DNA of 64,000 nt, taken from the NCBI GenBank assembly GCA_024663395.1, contig JANFAH010000051.1, forward strand, positions 124,001 to 188,000, in the 5' to 3' direction. Within the stretch, counting starts at the first letter, position 1; each line of letters begins with the position of its first letter. Below are positions 30,634 through 41,162 of the stretch, in pieces. The translations under genes were made by a program, and so were the position numbers. This stretch comes from Pisolithus tinctorius. Its lineage: Eukaryota; Basidiomycota; Agaricomycetes; Boletales; Pisolithaceae. The notes under the pieces were generated by a model. It had not been told where the DNA came from and did no database searches. It saw nothing but the letters and a program-made list of their open reading frames with translations.

Positions 30634-31113
30634 ATGGCCACCTCTTCATCAATCATCTTGCTTGTCTCAGTTGCCAGAGACAATGGCTGTGTATATCTGC
30701 CAGGCATTCCCACCAGCTTCCATCCTGAAGCCCCCTGGTTCATCCTGTCATTGTCAGCCCTGTCCCATCCCATGCAGCTTGGTCAGCGTGTTCTCCTTGT
30801 CAGTATGACTTCCAGAAGGACATTCTTTGGTCACCTCAGGTCTGTCACTCGGTTAGAAAGGTCTTATGTGGTCATTTTTCTCTCCCCTCTTGATGAAGCA
30901 TATGGATTGTTCCTCCCTGCTCCCTGCACCATCTTTATTCCAGTCTCATCCATCATTCTTCCTGCATTGTGACAGCTGCAGTATAATCTACTGTTCTCCA
31001 GCCTCCCTGATCACATCCATGACAAGTATGATGTGCATCTTGCCTTCTTACTGCAAGATCCAGCAGAAGATGTCCCCCCTCCTCCTCCTCCTCCATCAGA
31101 ACCCTGTTCATGA
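30634..31113 (+). pseudogene. D-LTR ORF, copy D3, one nonsense mutation
   Basis: 480 bp from ATG 30634 to TGA 31111-31113, without indels relative to the intact copy. A single TGA at 30970-30972 replaces CGA. Otherwise the protein is the same (MATSSSIILLVSVARDNG ... LAFLLQDPAEDVPP). Confidence 0.6.
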
Positions 31114-31622
31114 GGCTTTTGTTAACTTCACTGAGAGGATGGAAGGGTGGGAGATGCGATTGTGTATGCTCCCATTGCCCCACAGACCCCCAATGCCCTA
31201 GCCTCCTTTGATGCCTCACTCATGCCCTTCAATTCTGGAATTAATACTTCCCTGTTCAGAAACACCATCCATCTGCCATGCCATCTTTGGATCTAGAGAT
31301 GTCTCCACTGAGATCTGACTTGCATCGCCACCCCGTAATGTGATATCAGTGCGCTTACTCAGTTTCTGACTCTGTTTGACTCATTCTGTGATATTTTGAC
31401 TATCCTTGACTTGTTCATTGCCAATACTTACCAATCTTCTTTGCTTGCTTACTTTTCATTTCTTGCTTACTCATCATGATTACTCAGTCCTTACTCATTA
31501 CTTACCAAGTGTTTGTGCCTTGTTTGTCACAAGCTGTGCTCCCCCCACAGTATATAAACCCCCATGTACTTGGCTACCAGGAAGCAATCCAGAAGCAATC
31601 AGAAGCAGCCCAGCAGTCAGTT

Positions 31623-32210
31623 TGTCATGACCGTGCCCAGATCACCCTAGACCAGCTCTACGCCGGTCTCGACTGGTCCCATCCAACCCTTGCCCCAGTC
31701 CCAGCCTTGATCCTTCGACCCAGAAACGTGTTAGCTCGCAAGGCACTGCAAGGCAGTGCCCAGTCAAGTTGTCCCCTCAGTTAGTACCGGGCCGGTGTAA
31801 CACCCGGCCCAGCCACATCTCCTGCCCCAGTTCCCGGTAATCCCTTGTTCATACTCTTTGCTTGATAAGATTCTTTGTAACATTACTTACCAATCTGTTT
31901 ACCAATCATTGCTGTACCGGCGCAGACCGGTCTCCAGTGCTACGTTACACTTAGGTTACTTCTAGTATTTAAGCCGTAGGATAATCTGTTCTAGCCTCAG
32001 TCTGAAATCAAACTAGTTCTCGTCTTAACCTGGTCTCTCTCATCCTCTGTCTTCTGTCTCTCGACCGGACTACGGCCCACGCAAGGGAATAGCGCTGTGC
32101 CCTCAGTCGCTAAGTCCAATAGTCCAAAACCCCTTGATATCTCGTATTACCCTCCAACCCTCAACCGGACTCCGGACCAGCTTTGGACCAGTAAAGACCC
32201 GGACTTAACA
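31623..32210 (+). repeat. Solo B-type LTR nested in D3
   Basis: TGTCATGACC ... GGACTTAACA, 588 bp, with perfect 5-bp duplication CAGTT (31618-31622 and 32211-32215). The uninterrupted site is seen in D4. It keeps a TATTTAAG box and, 33 nt on, AGTCTGAAAT, the same predicted RNA start as in element B. CpG-rich and therefore recent. Confidence 0.92.
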
Positions 32211-32688
32211 CAGTTCAGTTCAGCTCAGCATATCTCATCATCAACAGTTGAGGCTCCATGAAGGGGTCTATCTGTCATCATTTGTATACTTGGTAGTTGA
32301 GGCTCATTTGGAAGAGTCTATCTGCCATCCTTCATCACCTGAAGCTTCCTCTTAGTCAGCAGTCTTGCTTAGTCATCCCTCCACTCCTGCATAACTTGTC
32401 ATCAACTTGTGCAAGGAGCATGTTCTATTGAAGTCCATTACTCCCAAGTCCTTTCAGCTGAACACCTTCACTCCATTCAGCATCCCCCTTCTCAATCAGC
32501 ATTCATTCATCCTCTCCTGTGTAACTCATCAACAACTTGCACCAGGAGCCCTCTACTTGAAGTCCCCCCCACACATTTAGGTTTCTCTGCACTCCAGGTT
32601 CTGCAGAGGCAAACCACCACTCACACATTATTTGTCTTTTGTGTTGGATTTGTTTGGTGTATACCAGCTTTCCACACTTTGACTCACA

Positions 32689-33152
32689 TTGGAACAAAGT
32701 CCAAGTGCAGATGTGAAGTGTTTCACCTTGATGCTGGGTAAAGGTTTGGTAAGGGTATTGGCAACCATGTCATCAGTAGGACAATAAATTAAATGAAAGG
32801 AATGGTTTTCCACAGCAAAATGAATGAAATGGTATCATATGTCAATGTGCTTTGTGCGAGTGTAATAGCTGCCATCTTTGGTAAGTGTGATGGTGGATTG
32901 GCTGTCAGAATACAGCAGGATAGGGTGTTTGAGTGGTCGGAAAACTTCCCCAATGAGTCGTTGAAGCCACAGGCCCTCTTTGGCTGCATGAGTTGCTGCA
33001 ACATACTCTGCTTCAGCAGTGGAGAGTGTTATGAGTTCCTGTTTCTGCAAGGCCCAACTGATAGCTCCACCACCTAGTAGGTAGGCATATCCACTTATAG
33101 GATGCCAATGCTCCTGTGAAGCTCCATCTGCATCAGTATAGCCCTCGAGGCC
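32689..33152 (-). pseudogene. RNase H of element E
   Basis: Copia RNase H: KQELITLSTAEAEYVAATHA (about 33045-32985), LLYSDSQSTITLTKDG (about 32920-32870), TRTKHIDIRYHF and NTLTKPLPSIKVKHFTSALG near the 3' end. The D3 insertion lies just beyond the stop region. Confidence 0.8.
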
Positions 33153-34341
33153 TCATTCTGAATTTCCAAATGTTAAAGCAAGTGCTTTTGTGCCTGAGAT
33201 ATACCTGTAGATTTGTTTCATGGCTTCCCAGTGAGTCATGTTGGGTGCATTGTTGAACTGCATGACTGTGGAGACAGCAAATGCAATATCAGGGCACATT
33301 CCAACAGCAAGGTGCATGAGGGAGCCAACAGCAGCATGGTAGGGTATGTTTTTCATGCATGCAGCTTCTTCAGCTGGCTGTGGAATTTCTCCATGGGAGA
33401 GTTTTATGCCAGGGTCCATCAGAATTGCAGCAGGTTTGCATTCAGCAAGGTTGTATTTCATTAGGATGGCCTTGATGTATGACTGCTGCAACAGGGATAT
33501 GGTGCAGGCTGCTCTGTTCCATGTCACCTTCATTCCAAGTAGCCAACTGATGGGCCCTAGGTCAGAGATTTTAAAACAAGTGCTGATCTCCTGTTTAAAT
33601 GAGCAAATTAGCAATGGAGAACTGTCTGTTACAGTGCAGTCATCAACATGGCTGGCAAGGATGAGAATTTCTGATCCTATGTGACCATAGAACACTCCCC
33701 AGTCTGCATGTGCTCTGGTGAGCCCAAGATCTGCAAGAGTAGCACATAGCTTCTGGTACCACTGAAGCACACCTTGTTTCGAGCCATATAATGCTATGTT
33801 TAGCTTCCCAACTGGATGGGAAAAATTCTGCCCTACAGTGTAGCCCTCAGGGAGCTCCATATAGATGTCTTTGCCATCTCCAAGTTTGCCATTGAGGAAT
33901 GCTGAGTGGAAATCAAATACATCAATATCCCAGTCATTGCATGTGGTGATTGCTAGTATGGTGTGGAGAGATGCAAGTCTTGTGACAGGAGCATATGTTT
34001 CATCATAGTCAATGCCCTGTATCTGGGAGTAGCCCTTAGCAACTAGGCAGGCCTTGTACTTCTCAATTTCTCTGGCAGCATTGCATTTGATCTTGAAGAC
34101 CCATTTGCATCCTACAATGTTTGCACCTTTGGGGCACTCAACAACATCCCAGGTATGTGCTTCCTCTAGGCTCTTTAATTCCGCATTTATGCCATTTTGC
34201 CATTTTGGCCAGTCAGCTCGGGATTTTGCCTCCTGTACTGTTGATGGATCCAGCCCTTCAGCTTCAGCCATCCCTGCCACCATAGTATACATGATGTTAG
34301 TGTTGTCTTCATCAGCAGCTAGTTCTTTGTCAAATATGTAG
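33153..34341 (-). pseudogene. Reverse transcriptase of element E
   Basis: Frame 34292-33153: WPKWQNGINAELKSLEEAHTW, GCKWVFKIKCNAAREIEKYKA, LVAKGYSQIQGIDYDETYAPV, DVFDFHSAFLNGKL and the catalytic SHVDDCTV (HVDD for the usual YVDD), then LGMKVTWNRAACTISLLQQ and PYHAAVGSLMHLAVGMCPDIA. All copia RT blocks are present in one open frame of about 379 codons; damage is at both ends. Confidence 0.85.
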
Positions 34342-34601
34342 GTAGCATTTTCTCAGGATTTAGGACTGTTAGGGTTGCTGTCACTCTCTTGGAGTTCTTT
34401 TACAAAGTCAAGAGGGATGCACCCATCACAAGTGCCTTCCCCTGCACATAGGTGCCTCATATAGTCTGATTTGAAGCACTGGCAGGTGGAATGACAAGGT
34501 TGAAGTGGAGGTGTTTTGAAATTGTCTCTGAGTGGGTCCAAAATGAGTCTCAGAGTTTCCTAAGTTGCTTTGGTGGGTCACTCGACCATCTGTGGGGCCT
34601 T

Positions 34602-34685
34602 GGAATTTCCCTGTGAAGCTGTGGAATTTTGTTCTGAGGCTTCGGAATTTTGTTTTGAGGCTTCAGAATTTCTTTCTGAGGCATC
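34602..34685 (-). repeat. Short 21-bp tandem repeat in E pol linker
   Basis: Four units of GGAATTTTGTTCTGAGGCTTC type between integrase and RT. On the coding strand they give a 7-residue repeat (PQNKIPK-like), probably a flexible linker of the polyprotein. Confidence 0.6.
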
Positions 34686-34829
34686 AAAATTCCCCTGCTC
34701 CCCCTCAAGCGGCACACCATGTGGTACAGACACATCTCAGTGCTTGAAAATGACACTTCTTTCAATTCTGATTGCTCATGTGTCAGGCCAGTAGATGCAG
34801 TGGCCATTGCTCTCAGGATCAAAACCTAC

Positions 34830-35640
34830 CCAGTGTCCATCTCAGGCTTGCATGTCTAGTTTGGAGCCAGAGGTGTCATGGACCTTGACATGACATCCCC
34901 AGACTGGAATTTTTGAGAGGTTGGGTGGTCTTTCATAGGGAGTTTTTGTGCCTAGACAGCAAGTCGACAAGCAGTTTTTGAGCCAGGTCACCTGCATGAT
35001 GGCCTCCCCCCAGAGGTTCTTGGGCAGGCCACTGGCATGAATCATCACACATACATGCTCAACGAGTGTTCTGTTGAGTCATTCTGCAACTCTGTTGTGT
35101 TTGGGGGTATCATGGACAGTTATGTGTCATTCTGTGCCTCAGGATTTCAGATATTCCGAAAATTCCACACTAAGATACTCTCCCCCATGATCTGAGTGAA
35201 GTTGCTTGACTTTGGTATTGAACTGTGTGTTCAGCCATGCTTCATAGGCCTTGTACGATGTGAAGGTCTCAGCTTTTGTCTTCTGGAGGTACAGCTTGGT
35301 GTAATGGGTGTGGTTGTCTGTGAATGACACATAGTACTGACTGTGGCCAGGGGTTTCGACCAGAGAAGGTCCCCAGAGATCTGTGTGGACCTTGTCACCT
35401 AGATGTTCACAGTGGGGTGGGTCATGCTCCTTCCCAATGGGCTTCTGAGTTGCTTTGGCATATTTGCATGAATTACATGTACCCATGGTAGAATGCACTT
35501 TGTCCAGTTTAATTCCAGTGATTGTGCCATCCTTGAGCATGCACTGGATGGCTTCAGGAGCAATGTGACCAAGCCTGATGTGAATCTCCTCCATGGTTAA
35601 GGATTCCATGGCCTTGGCTAGGCTTGCAAAGGCATGACAA
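34830..35640 (-). pseudogene. Integrase of element E
   Basis: Frame 35609-35139 has the GAG-pre-integrase zinc region (IRLGHIAPEAIQC...CNSCKYAKAT), then HTDLWGP (about 35382), FTDNHTHYTKLYL and HSDHGGEYLSVEF (about 35190-35150). After a stop at 35141, the catalytic Glu region and MMIHASGLPKNLWGEAIMQVTWLKN (about 35048-34970) continue the family pattern. Confidence 0.82.
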
Positions 35641-35642
35641 GC

Positions 35643-37091
35643 TCATTTGAAGCAGTAGAGGCCTTTTTGCATCGGAATTTCAGCTACTTTCTTTTTCTGG
35701 GCATCAGAAATTTGACAATGCTTGTCTCGGAATAATGCTGCATACCCAGCAATGTCAAGTTTGCTAACAGAAACAAGTGTGATTCCCATCTTGGGAGCAT
35801 TGAGCATGTCTTTGAGTTGAATATGGGTTTGCACAGTGCTGTTTGGGAGTGAGATTGCAAAGTCGCCTTTCCTGATGGCATGGAAGGTGTGGTTGTCAGC
35901 AGCAGTGATAGGTTAAGGAATGATTGGCTTGTAATCAAGGAATTTGCTGTGGTAGGAGGACATATGACATGAAGTGCCAGAGTCAAACAGGATGGTCTCC
36001 TCTGTGGAATTTAGCTTTTCGCCTGTGAGGAGAACATGGTCATAGTTGTTTGTGTATACATCCTCTTCATCGTTAATGATGTCCTGGGGGTTCGGAATTT
36101 CTTCCTCCACAATTTCTGTAAGCCAGTCATTGTCCTGTGGGTGTGCTAGCCAAACTCCATTGGGTTCCAAGTCAGCACTGGTCTGCATGCTCAAGCTGGC
36201 TGATGCACTGGCTGCAATGGCTGCTTTTCCAGTGCCTTTCTCCTTCTTTTTCCATTTTCCCTTGTTCTGGAACCACTTGGGTGCTTGCCCAGCTTTGCTG
36301 CCACCCTCTTCCCAGCATTGGTCTTTCATATGACCTTTCTTTCTGCAGTTTTCACAATTCAGCTTCTTTCTGTCCTTCACTGAGTAAGCCACATCTTTGG
36401 AATTTCTGGAGTTTCCAGAGTTGCCTCTCTTTGTCTGTGTTTGGTGCCTATTGTATTCATCAGAAATTACTTTGATTATGAAGTCTGGAGATAGGTCCTT
36501 TTGCATGACTAGGGCTGAAGATGTCATAGCTGCAAGGTTGGAGTCATAAGAAGTGGGAAGTGAACTGAGGATGATGGCTGCAAAGTCATCATCTGTGATT
36601 GATTGTCCAAGCATGGCAAGTTGTTTGCACAGTGTGCACATCTTGTCAAAGTGAGTGCAGACATTGCCTTTTTCTGAACAGCAGGATTCTTTGAGTTTTC
36701 TCCAAAGATTGATCACGACAGCACAAGAGCAGTTTTGGAAAAGATCAGTGAGGACACCCCACACACTCTTCACAGTCTCTTCCTTCAGGACTTGAAGGAA
36801 CAGAGATTCTGGGAGTGACACAGTGATCACTTGCTTGACATATCTGTCATCCTTTGCCCATTGCTAGAGTTTTTCTGGGTATTCACTAACAAGTTTTTGC
36901 TCCATGGCTGTGGGCTTTCAGGAGGTGTCTTTCCCTGCTGAAGGGTCCTCTGGTTTCACATCCAAGCCAGTCAGGTGTCTGATCAGCCCTTTTGAGCTGA
37001 TGGCCCATTCAACCCAAGCCTTGTAATATAGCCAATTGCTTCCATCTGCATTTAGGGTTGGGACTTGTAAGGAATGATTGTCTTTTGCCAT
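35643..37091 (-). pseudogene. gag: Gag-protease of element E
   Basis: ATG 37091 (MAKDNHSLQVPTLNADGSNW) follows the primer site by about 50 nt. Two in-frame stops near 36917 and 36864 precede a long frame 36830-35913 with SLFLQVLKEETVKSVW, the zinc knuckle CENCRKKGHMKDQC (CX2CX4HX4C, about 36355-36315) and the protease active site ILFDSGTSCHMS (about 35990-35955). The rest of the protease continues to about 35643 after a frame change. Confidence 0.82.
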
Positions 37092-37142
37092 AGTGGGTAT
37101 TGATGCTGCATATTAACTCTTTCAGAATTAGAGCACAAGAGT

Positions 37143-37155
37143 GGGGCTCATAACC
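37143..37155 (-). other. Primer binding site of E: half-tRNA(iMet) type
   Basis: Minus-strand GGTTATGAGCCCC lies directly against the LTR (37156). It is complementary to the anticodon stem-loop of initiator tRNA-Met (GGGCUCAUAACC), the primer mode known for Drosophila copia and yeast Ty5. The same 15-mer-like site follows the F 5' LTR. Confidence 0.7.
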
Positions 37156-37396
37156 TAATGAAGGTATGAGTTTCTACACTATGTCAGTACCAAGTAAATG
37201 AGCAGGAATCTAGCTATACTCACCTCAGTGTATGAAGTAGTCACTGAGGTGGAAAACAATGGTGCAGAAAATTTAGAGTACAGTAATTAGTAAGTGTGTT
37301 GACATTGGAATTTAATTCCAAGGGTCAGGGAGAAATTCCAAGCCCTCTGGGTGAAACTCTGAGACACTACTGTAATTCCAGATTGCATTCTCAACA
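37156..37396 (-). repeat. 5' LTR of element E
   Basis: 241 bp; minus-strand TGTTGAGAATGC ... CCTTCATTA, then the primer site. Flanked by GGTAG. Confidence 0.88.
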
Positions 37397-37401
37397 GGTA
37401 G

Positions 37402-37476
37402 AGGGCTGTCAAGGCTGAGGCTGGACTGGATGATCATGAGGCCAAGTCTGGCCAGGGTCAAGGTATGGTCATGACA
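37402..37476 (-). repeat. B-type LTR fragment (right of element E)
   Basis: Reverse complement of the B LTR start: minus-strand TGTCATGACCATACC ... CTCTACC. Joins 29691-29923 after removal of E. Confidence 0.7.
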
Positions 37477-39229
37477 AGAACCCCAACCAGAGAACCAGCC
37501 AGAGCCAGAAGGAAACCAGGGAAATCCACTGGAAATACCACTGTGCCTGCTGGCACAACCACCAGCCATTGGCCTGGAGTTCCTCCTTCAGCAACTCCCT
37601 GAAACCTCCCCCCCCCCCACTTTCAATATGGACACCATGGTTTCATCCAACCTCCCAACACAACTGGCTGAGTATGCCCTAAAGAAGATATGTATCTCCA
37701 GATCCACTGTGGCAAGTACAATGTCCAATATACCATTCAAAAGCCCTCAATGAGTAGTACCACACCCCACCAAAAGCGAGAGGGCTGGTGACAAAATGGA
37801 CAAGATACAACACTTGCAATTTCACAAGGTACACTTGGGGGCAGAGGGGAGTCCCCTGAGCATCAATGACTTGGGCAACCAGCATGAAACTCCAGAGGGC
37901 TGTAGGGAACACCTAGATGCGCACAGAAAACAGAAATCATAATGATCAGACCACCCAATCATGAATTATGCACCAAAACACCTCATAGCCCTTCTGAACA
38001 CAGAAATGGGCATATCTTGACAACTGCGTGTGGGATTGGACAAACGAGATGTCCCCAGAGAGGGGCCGATGGGGGGAATGTGTGACGGCACACACGAGAG
38101 ACCCGGCGCAGAGATGCATGGGATATGATGACATGGCCTCAAGGGTGGCCCTTCTTACAAAACATGGAATATCTCTTGAATCACTGAGCACATTTAGACG
38201 AAACAAGTATTAACAGGGAGCTATTGTCAAGGAGTATCAATGTGACGAAAAGAGAGAGACGCAGTGTGAAAACGAGCGAGACACAGTGCATGACCCAAGA
38301 GGGGGGAAGAAACACATACTGTAACTAGATCTAAAAGCACCTGGGAAAGACTAGAAAAAAAGGGAAATATATCTAAAAAGCAAGACAATAAATTAGAAAA
38401 CAAAAGACGAGATGAAAATCTGAGTCCTTGCACCTCACACTGCAACAGCTGTATGTAGTAGTTTTTTTTTTCATCCACTTCCCTGCTTGAGTCGCTCACA
38501 TTTCCATGTAGGGAAGCCGCCAGCATGTCACATGAGTCATGTGATGTGTCAGGGGTTGGTTGAGCTGGGTTTGCTTGGATATAGTCTCTGAAACAGTAGC
38601 CTCCTCTACAGCTATGACAGCATCTACAGAAAGTGAGCCACCTACATGGCTAAGTGGTGGGGGGGCCAAATTTAGGTCAAGAGGAGTGTATATTCATGTG
38701 AGGTAGTGTATTATGCCTTATTTAGCATTTTTGTCAAATACTTTATAGACCAAGTAAATAACAGCAATGGGTCCCATTGTACGGACCGAGGGGAGCCCTC
38801 AAAAGGAATGATGTATGCACATCACATTTAACATTGCTGCAGTGTGAGACCAGAGGTAAACCCGAGGTTCAGGCCATAGTCCATTATAACACTGTAAGAA
38901 TGTAGTGTCTACTGTTATGAATTACACTCAAATACTGACAAGGTTTATATAATTGGAGGGTCCAATGTAGTACTTTATTAGCATAATATCTATAGCCATT
39001 GAGTAGAGAACATGCAAATAAATGATGAATAGCCTACATGGCTTCATTGTATTGTTATTGAGAATCATACCTTGCAAATGATGACTTGCTATGACTTGGG
39101 TTGCACACATATAATGTATAAGTCTTGAGAAATGCATATCATTAATCAACATTCAATGATGATATTACAATACAAAGTTTGGCAAGCTATGGAGTAGGGT
39201 ATCTAGTCAACTGGCATTGACCCCACCTT
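37477..39229. other. No gene recognised
   Basis: About 1.75 kb without a credible ORF. Includes a 12-C run (near 37608-37619), a reverse copy of the 39-bp motif (about 37726-37760) and a T-rich tract near 38462-38471. Probably intergenic or 3' flank of the minus-strand genes beyond. Confidence 0.4.
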
Positions 39230-41138
39230 TTAAGCCCATGCCATGGCACCCTGGAGAACCTTGTGCCATTTAATCATGACATGTTCAAATGGAGGGGTGA
39301 GAATGTCATCCTCAGCAGGGAACTGCAGCAGATCCGACTTCAAAGTGTTGTGATAAAACCTGTTGGGACATTTGAGTTGCAAGTGAGAGGATTGGGGGGA
39401 AAAAGGTGCAAATGTGTTTATGAATCTTTGACATTCCACTGGTGTACCTTCATTATGAGCTTCCTTTATGATCTCTTGCATGAGACAGTCAACATATTTC
39501 CAGAAGTTGGTCATGTTCCAGGTGCACTCAGTGTCCAGTTGTTCTTCATCATTTGTGCCCTCATCACCTATGGCTTCCCTCACTGCCTTGGATTCTTCAA
39601 TGACCATTTGAAAGTTGATGAAGCAGGAGTGCTGGGGAACATTGCAGGTCAGTATATGTATGCTCAAAAGGGGGATATGTACCAGAAAAGTGAACCTCAC
39701 CCAATGGGCTTTGGTGATTTCAGGACCTGGGCCCATCAGCAACCTTGCAAGAACTGAGATATTTGCTTTGTTTGTAATGCTATTAGAGATCTAGCACACA
39801 TGTACAGTCAGTGTAAAGAATTGTTCTGGTTGGATCTAGACCTGACCTTTTGCTTCATGATGCTCCACTGCATTGCCAAATTCTCCTTGATGAAGACACT
39901 AATCTTGTTGGAAAGTTCTGCATTCTGGAAAGCTGATGATGGTAAATTGAAAATTGATGGATGGCACTTGGCACAAGCCTGCTCCTTAAATTGGTGATGT
40001 GGGATAAATACAAATAAAAACTTACAAAGACCTGGTCTGCCAAACTACTGACATAAGCTGTTAGGTTTGGAGCAGTGAGACAAATTCACAGGCAGTCTTT
40101 CATGACAGACTCATAGTCTTGAGATCCAATGTATTCATGCACATTTGCCTGCTGTTGTGCCTCAGAGGAGGCAATCAACATACCCATGAGGCTGATCATC
40201 ATGAGCTTTGGATCCTCAAGCTGTATGGCAGTTAACAATGACTTTTCAAGACTGCTGAGAGTTGTAACATACCTCTGAAAATGTTGCCAGGGATCCTTCA
40301 GGCAAACCCTTGTCTTTACAGACCTGATCTGCAAAGAGGTGACAGCGTTTCACTTCCTCTTGGTCTTCTGCAGAGTCAGAACATGGACACCTACTACCAA
40401 CTGATGAGGAGAGAGATTGGGAGTGTTCGTCATCAAGGTCATCCCAGGACATGATGGGACAGAAGCCAGTGTCAGAGGACTTTCCAGTGGCTTGACTTTG
40501 AGAGTTTGCTTCATTTTGTTGCTGGCTCAAATTTCCCTCTGAGAGCATTCAATACTGTGAAAGCAAGCTTGGTTGTGTGTACATGGCAGTGACAGGAAGT
40601 AGTGGCACAAGTCAAGGCTCGCCACAGTGTTGAAAATTTGGATACACACACTGCACCAAGTTGTCACATCACATGCACAGATGGAGAGATGAATATACAT
40701 TACAAATTTATGGGAACTACAAACTTCTCCCCCTTCATTTAAATTAAAGCTATGTAAAAAATGTGCTGGGATACCACCTGTTGCAGAAGATCTACTATGA
40801 GTTGAAGTCCCCTGCTGGGCAGCTGAGGACCTAGGATCAAGCTGGTGCTGTGGGTGGCCCACCACTGCAGTAAGTGCATGGTGGGGATTGTCTGGTAATT
40901 TTTGCTGGGGGGCTTGCAAATGTCCTGGATGGTACTGTGGGTAGGCTATCCAAGGGGGTGCATGGAGGGGGGGGGGGGGGGCTGGTGGATGTAATGACTG
41001 GTGTTGTGAAGGCCATGCCATATGGGTTGGCTGCTGTGGTATATGCAACATTTTATAGCCCAGGTTGGTTGCAGAATGTGCAGGTGCAGTAAGCATGGCA
41101 TTGAGTTCTCCACCATGGCTCCTATCTGCAGTGTTCAT
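39230..41138 (-). pseudogene. Degraded multi-exon gene, unknown family
   Basis: A series of minus-strand exonic pieces in different frames: 41138-40750 (Pro/His/Gln-rich low complexity, HPPAPPPPLHAPPW), 40548-40300 (acidic, WDDLDDEHSQSLSS, then RCHLFADQVCKDKGLPEGSL), about 40240-40090 (SLLTAIQLEDPKLM...MLIASSEAQQQANVHEYIGSQDY), about 39950-39870 (NAELSNKISVFIKENLAMQW), and 39610-39230 (MTNFWKYVDCLMQEIIKEA...FINTFAP). The order and strand are consistent with one spliced gene. I do not recognise the family. No zinc, transposase or membrane feature is evident. Confidence 0.35.
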
Positions 41139-41162
41139 TCCATCACTCCTGGGCCCTTCCTT

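Larger units (their letters stand above)
30231..32688 (+). mobile_element. Family D solo LTR, copy D3 (contains a B solo LTR)
   Basis: TGTCACACACC ... CTCACA with perfect 4-bp duplication TTGG (30227-30230 and 32689-32692), inserted at the 3' edge of E RNase H. Interrupted by the B-type LTR at 31623-32210. Without it the copy is about 1.87 kb, like the others. Confidence 0.88.
29924..37396 (-). mobile_element. Ty1/copia element E, with nested LTRs
   Basis: LTRs at 29924-30215 and 37156-37396; target duplication GGTAG (29919-29923 and 37397-37401). Minus-strand order gag, PR, IN, RT, RNase H is that of Ty1/copia (Pseudoviridae). It inserted into a B-type LTR and itself received D3 (30231-32688), which received a B-type solo LTR. 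Multiple stops and shifts make it inactive. Confidence 0.9.
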
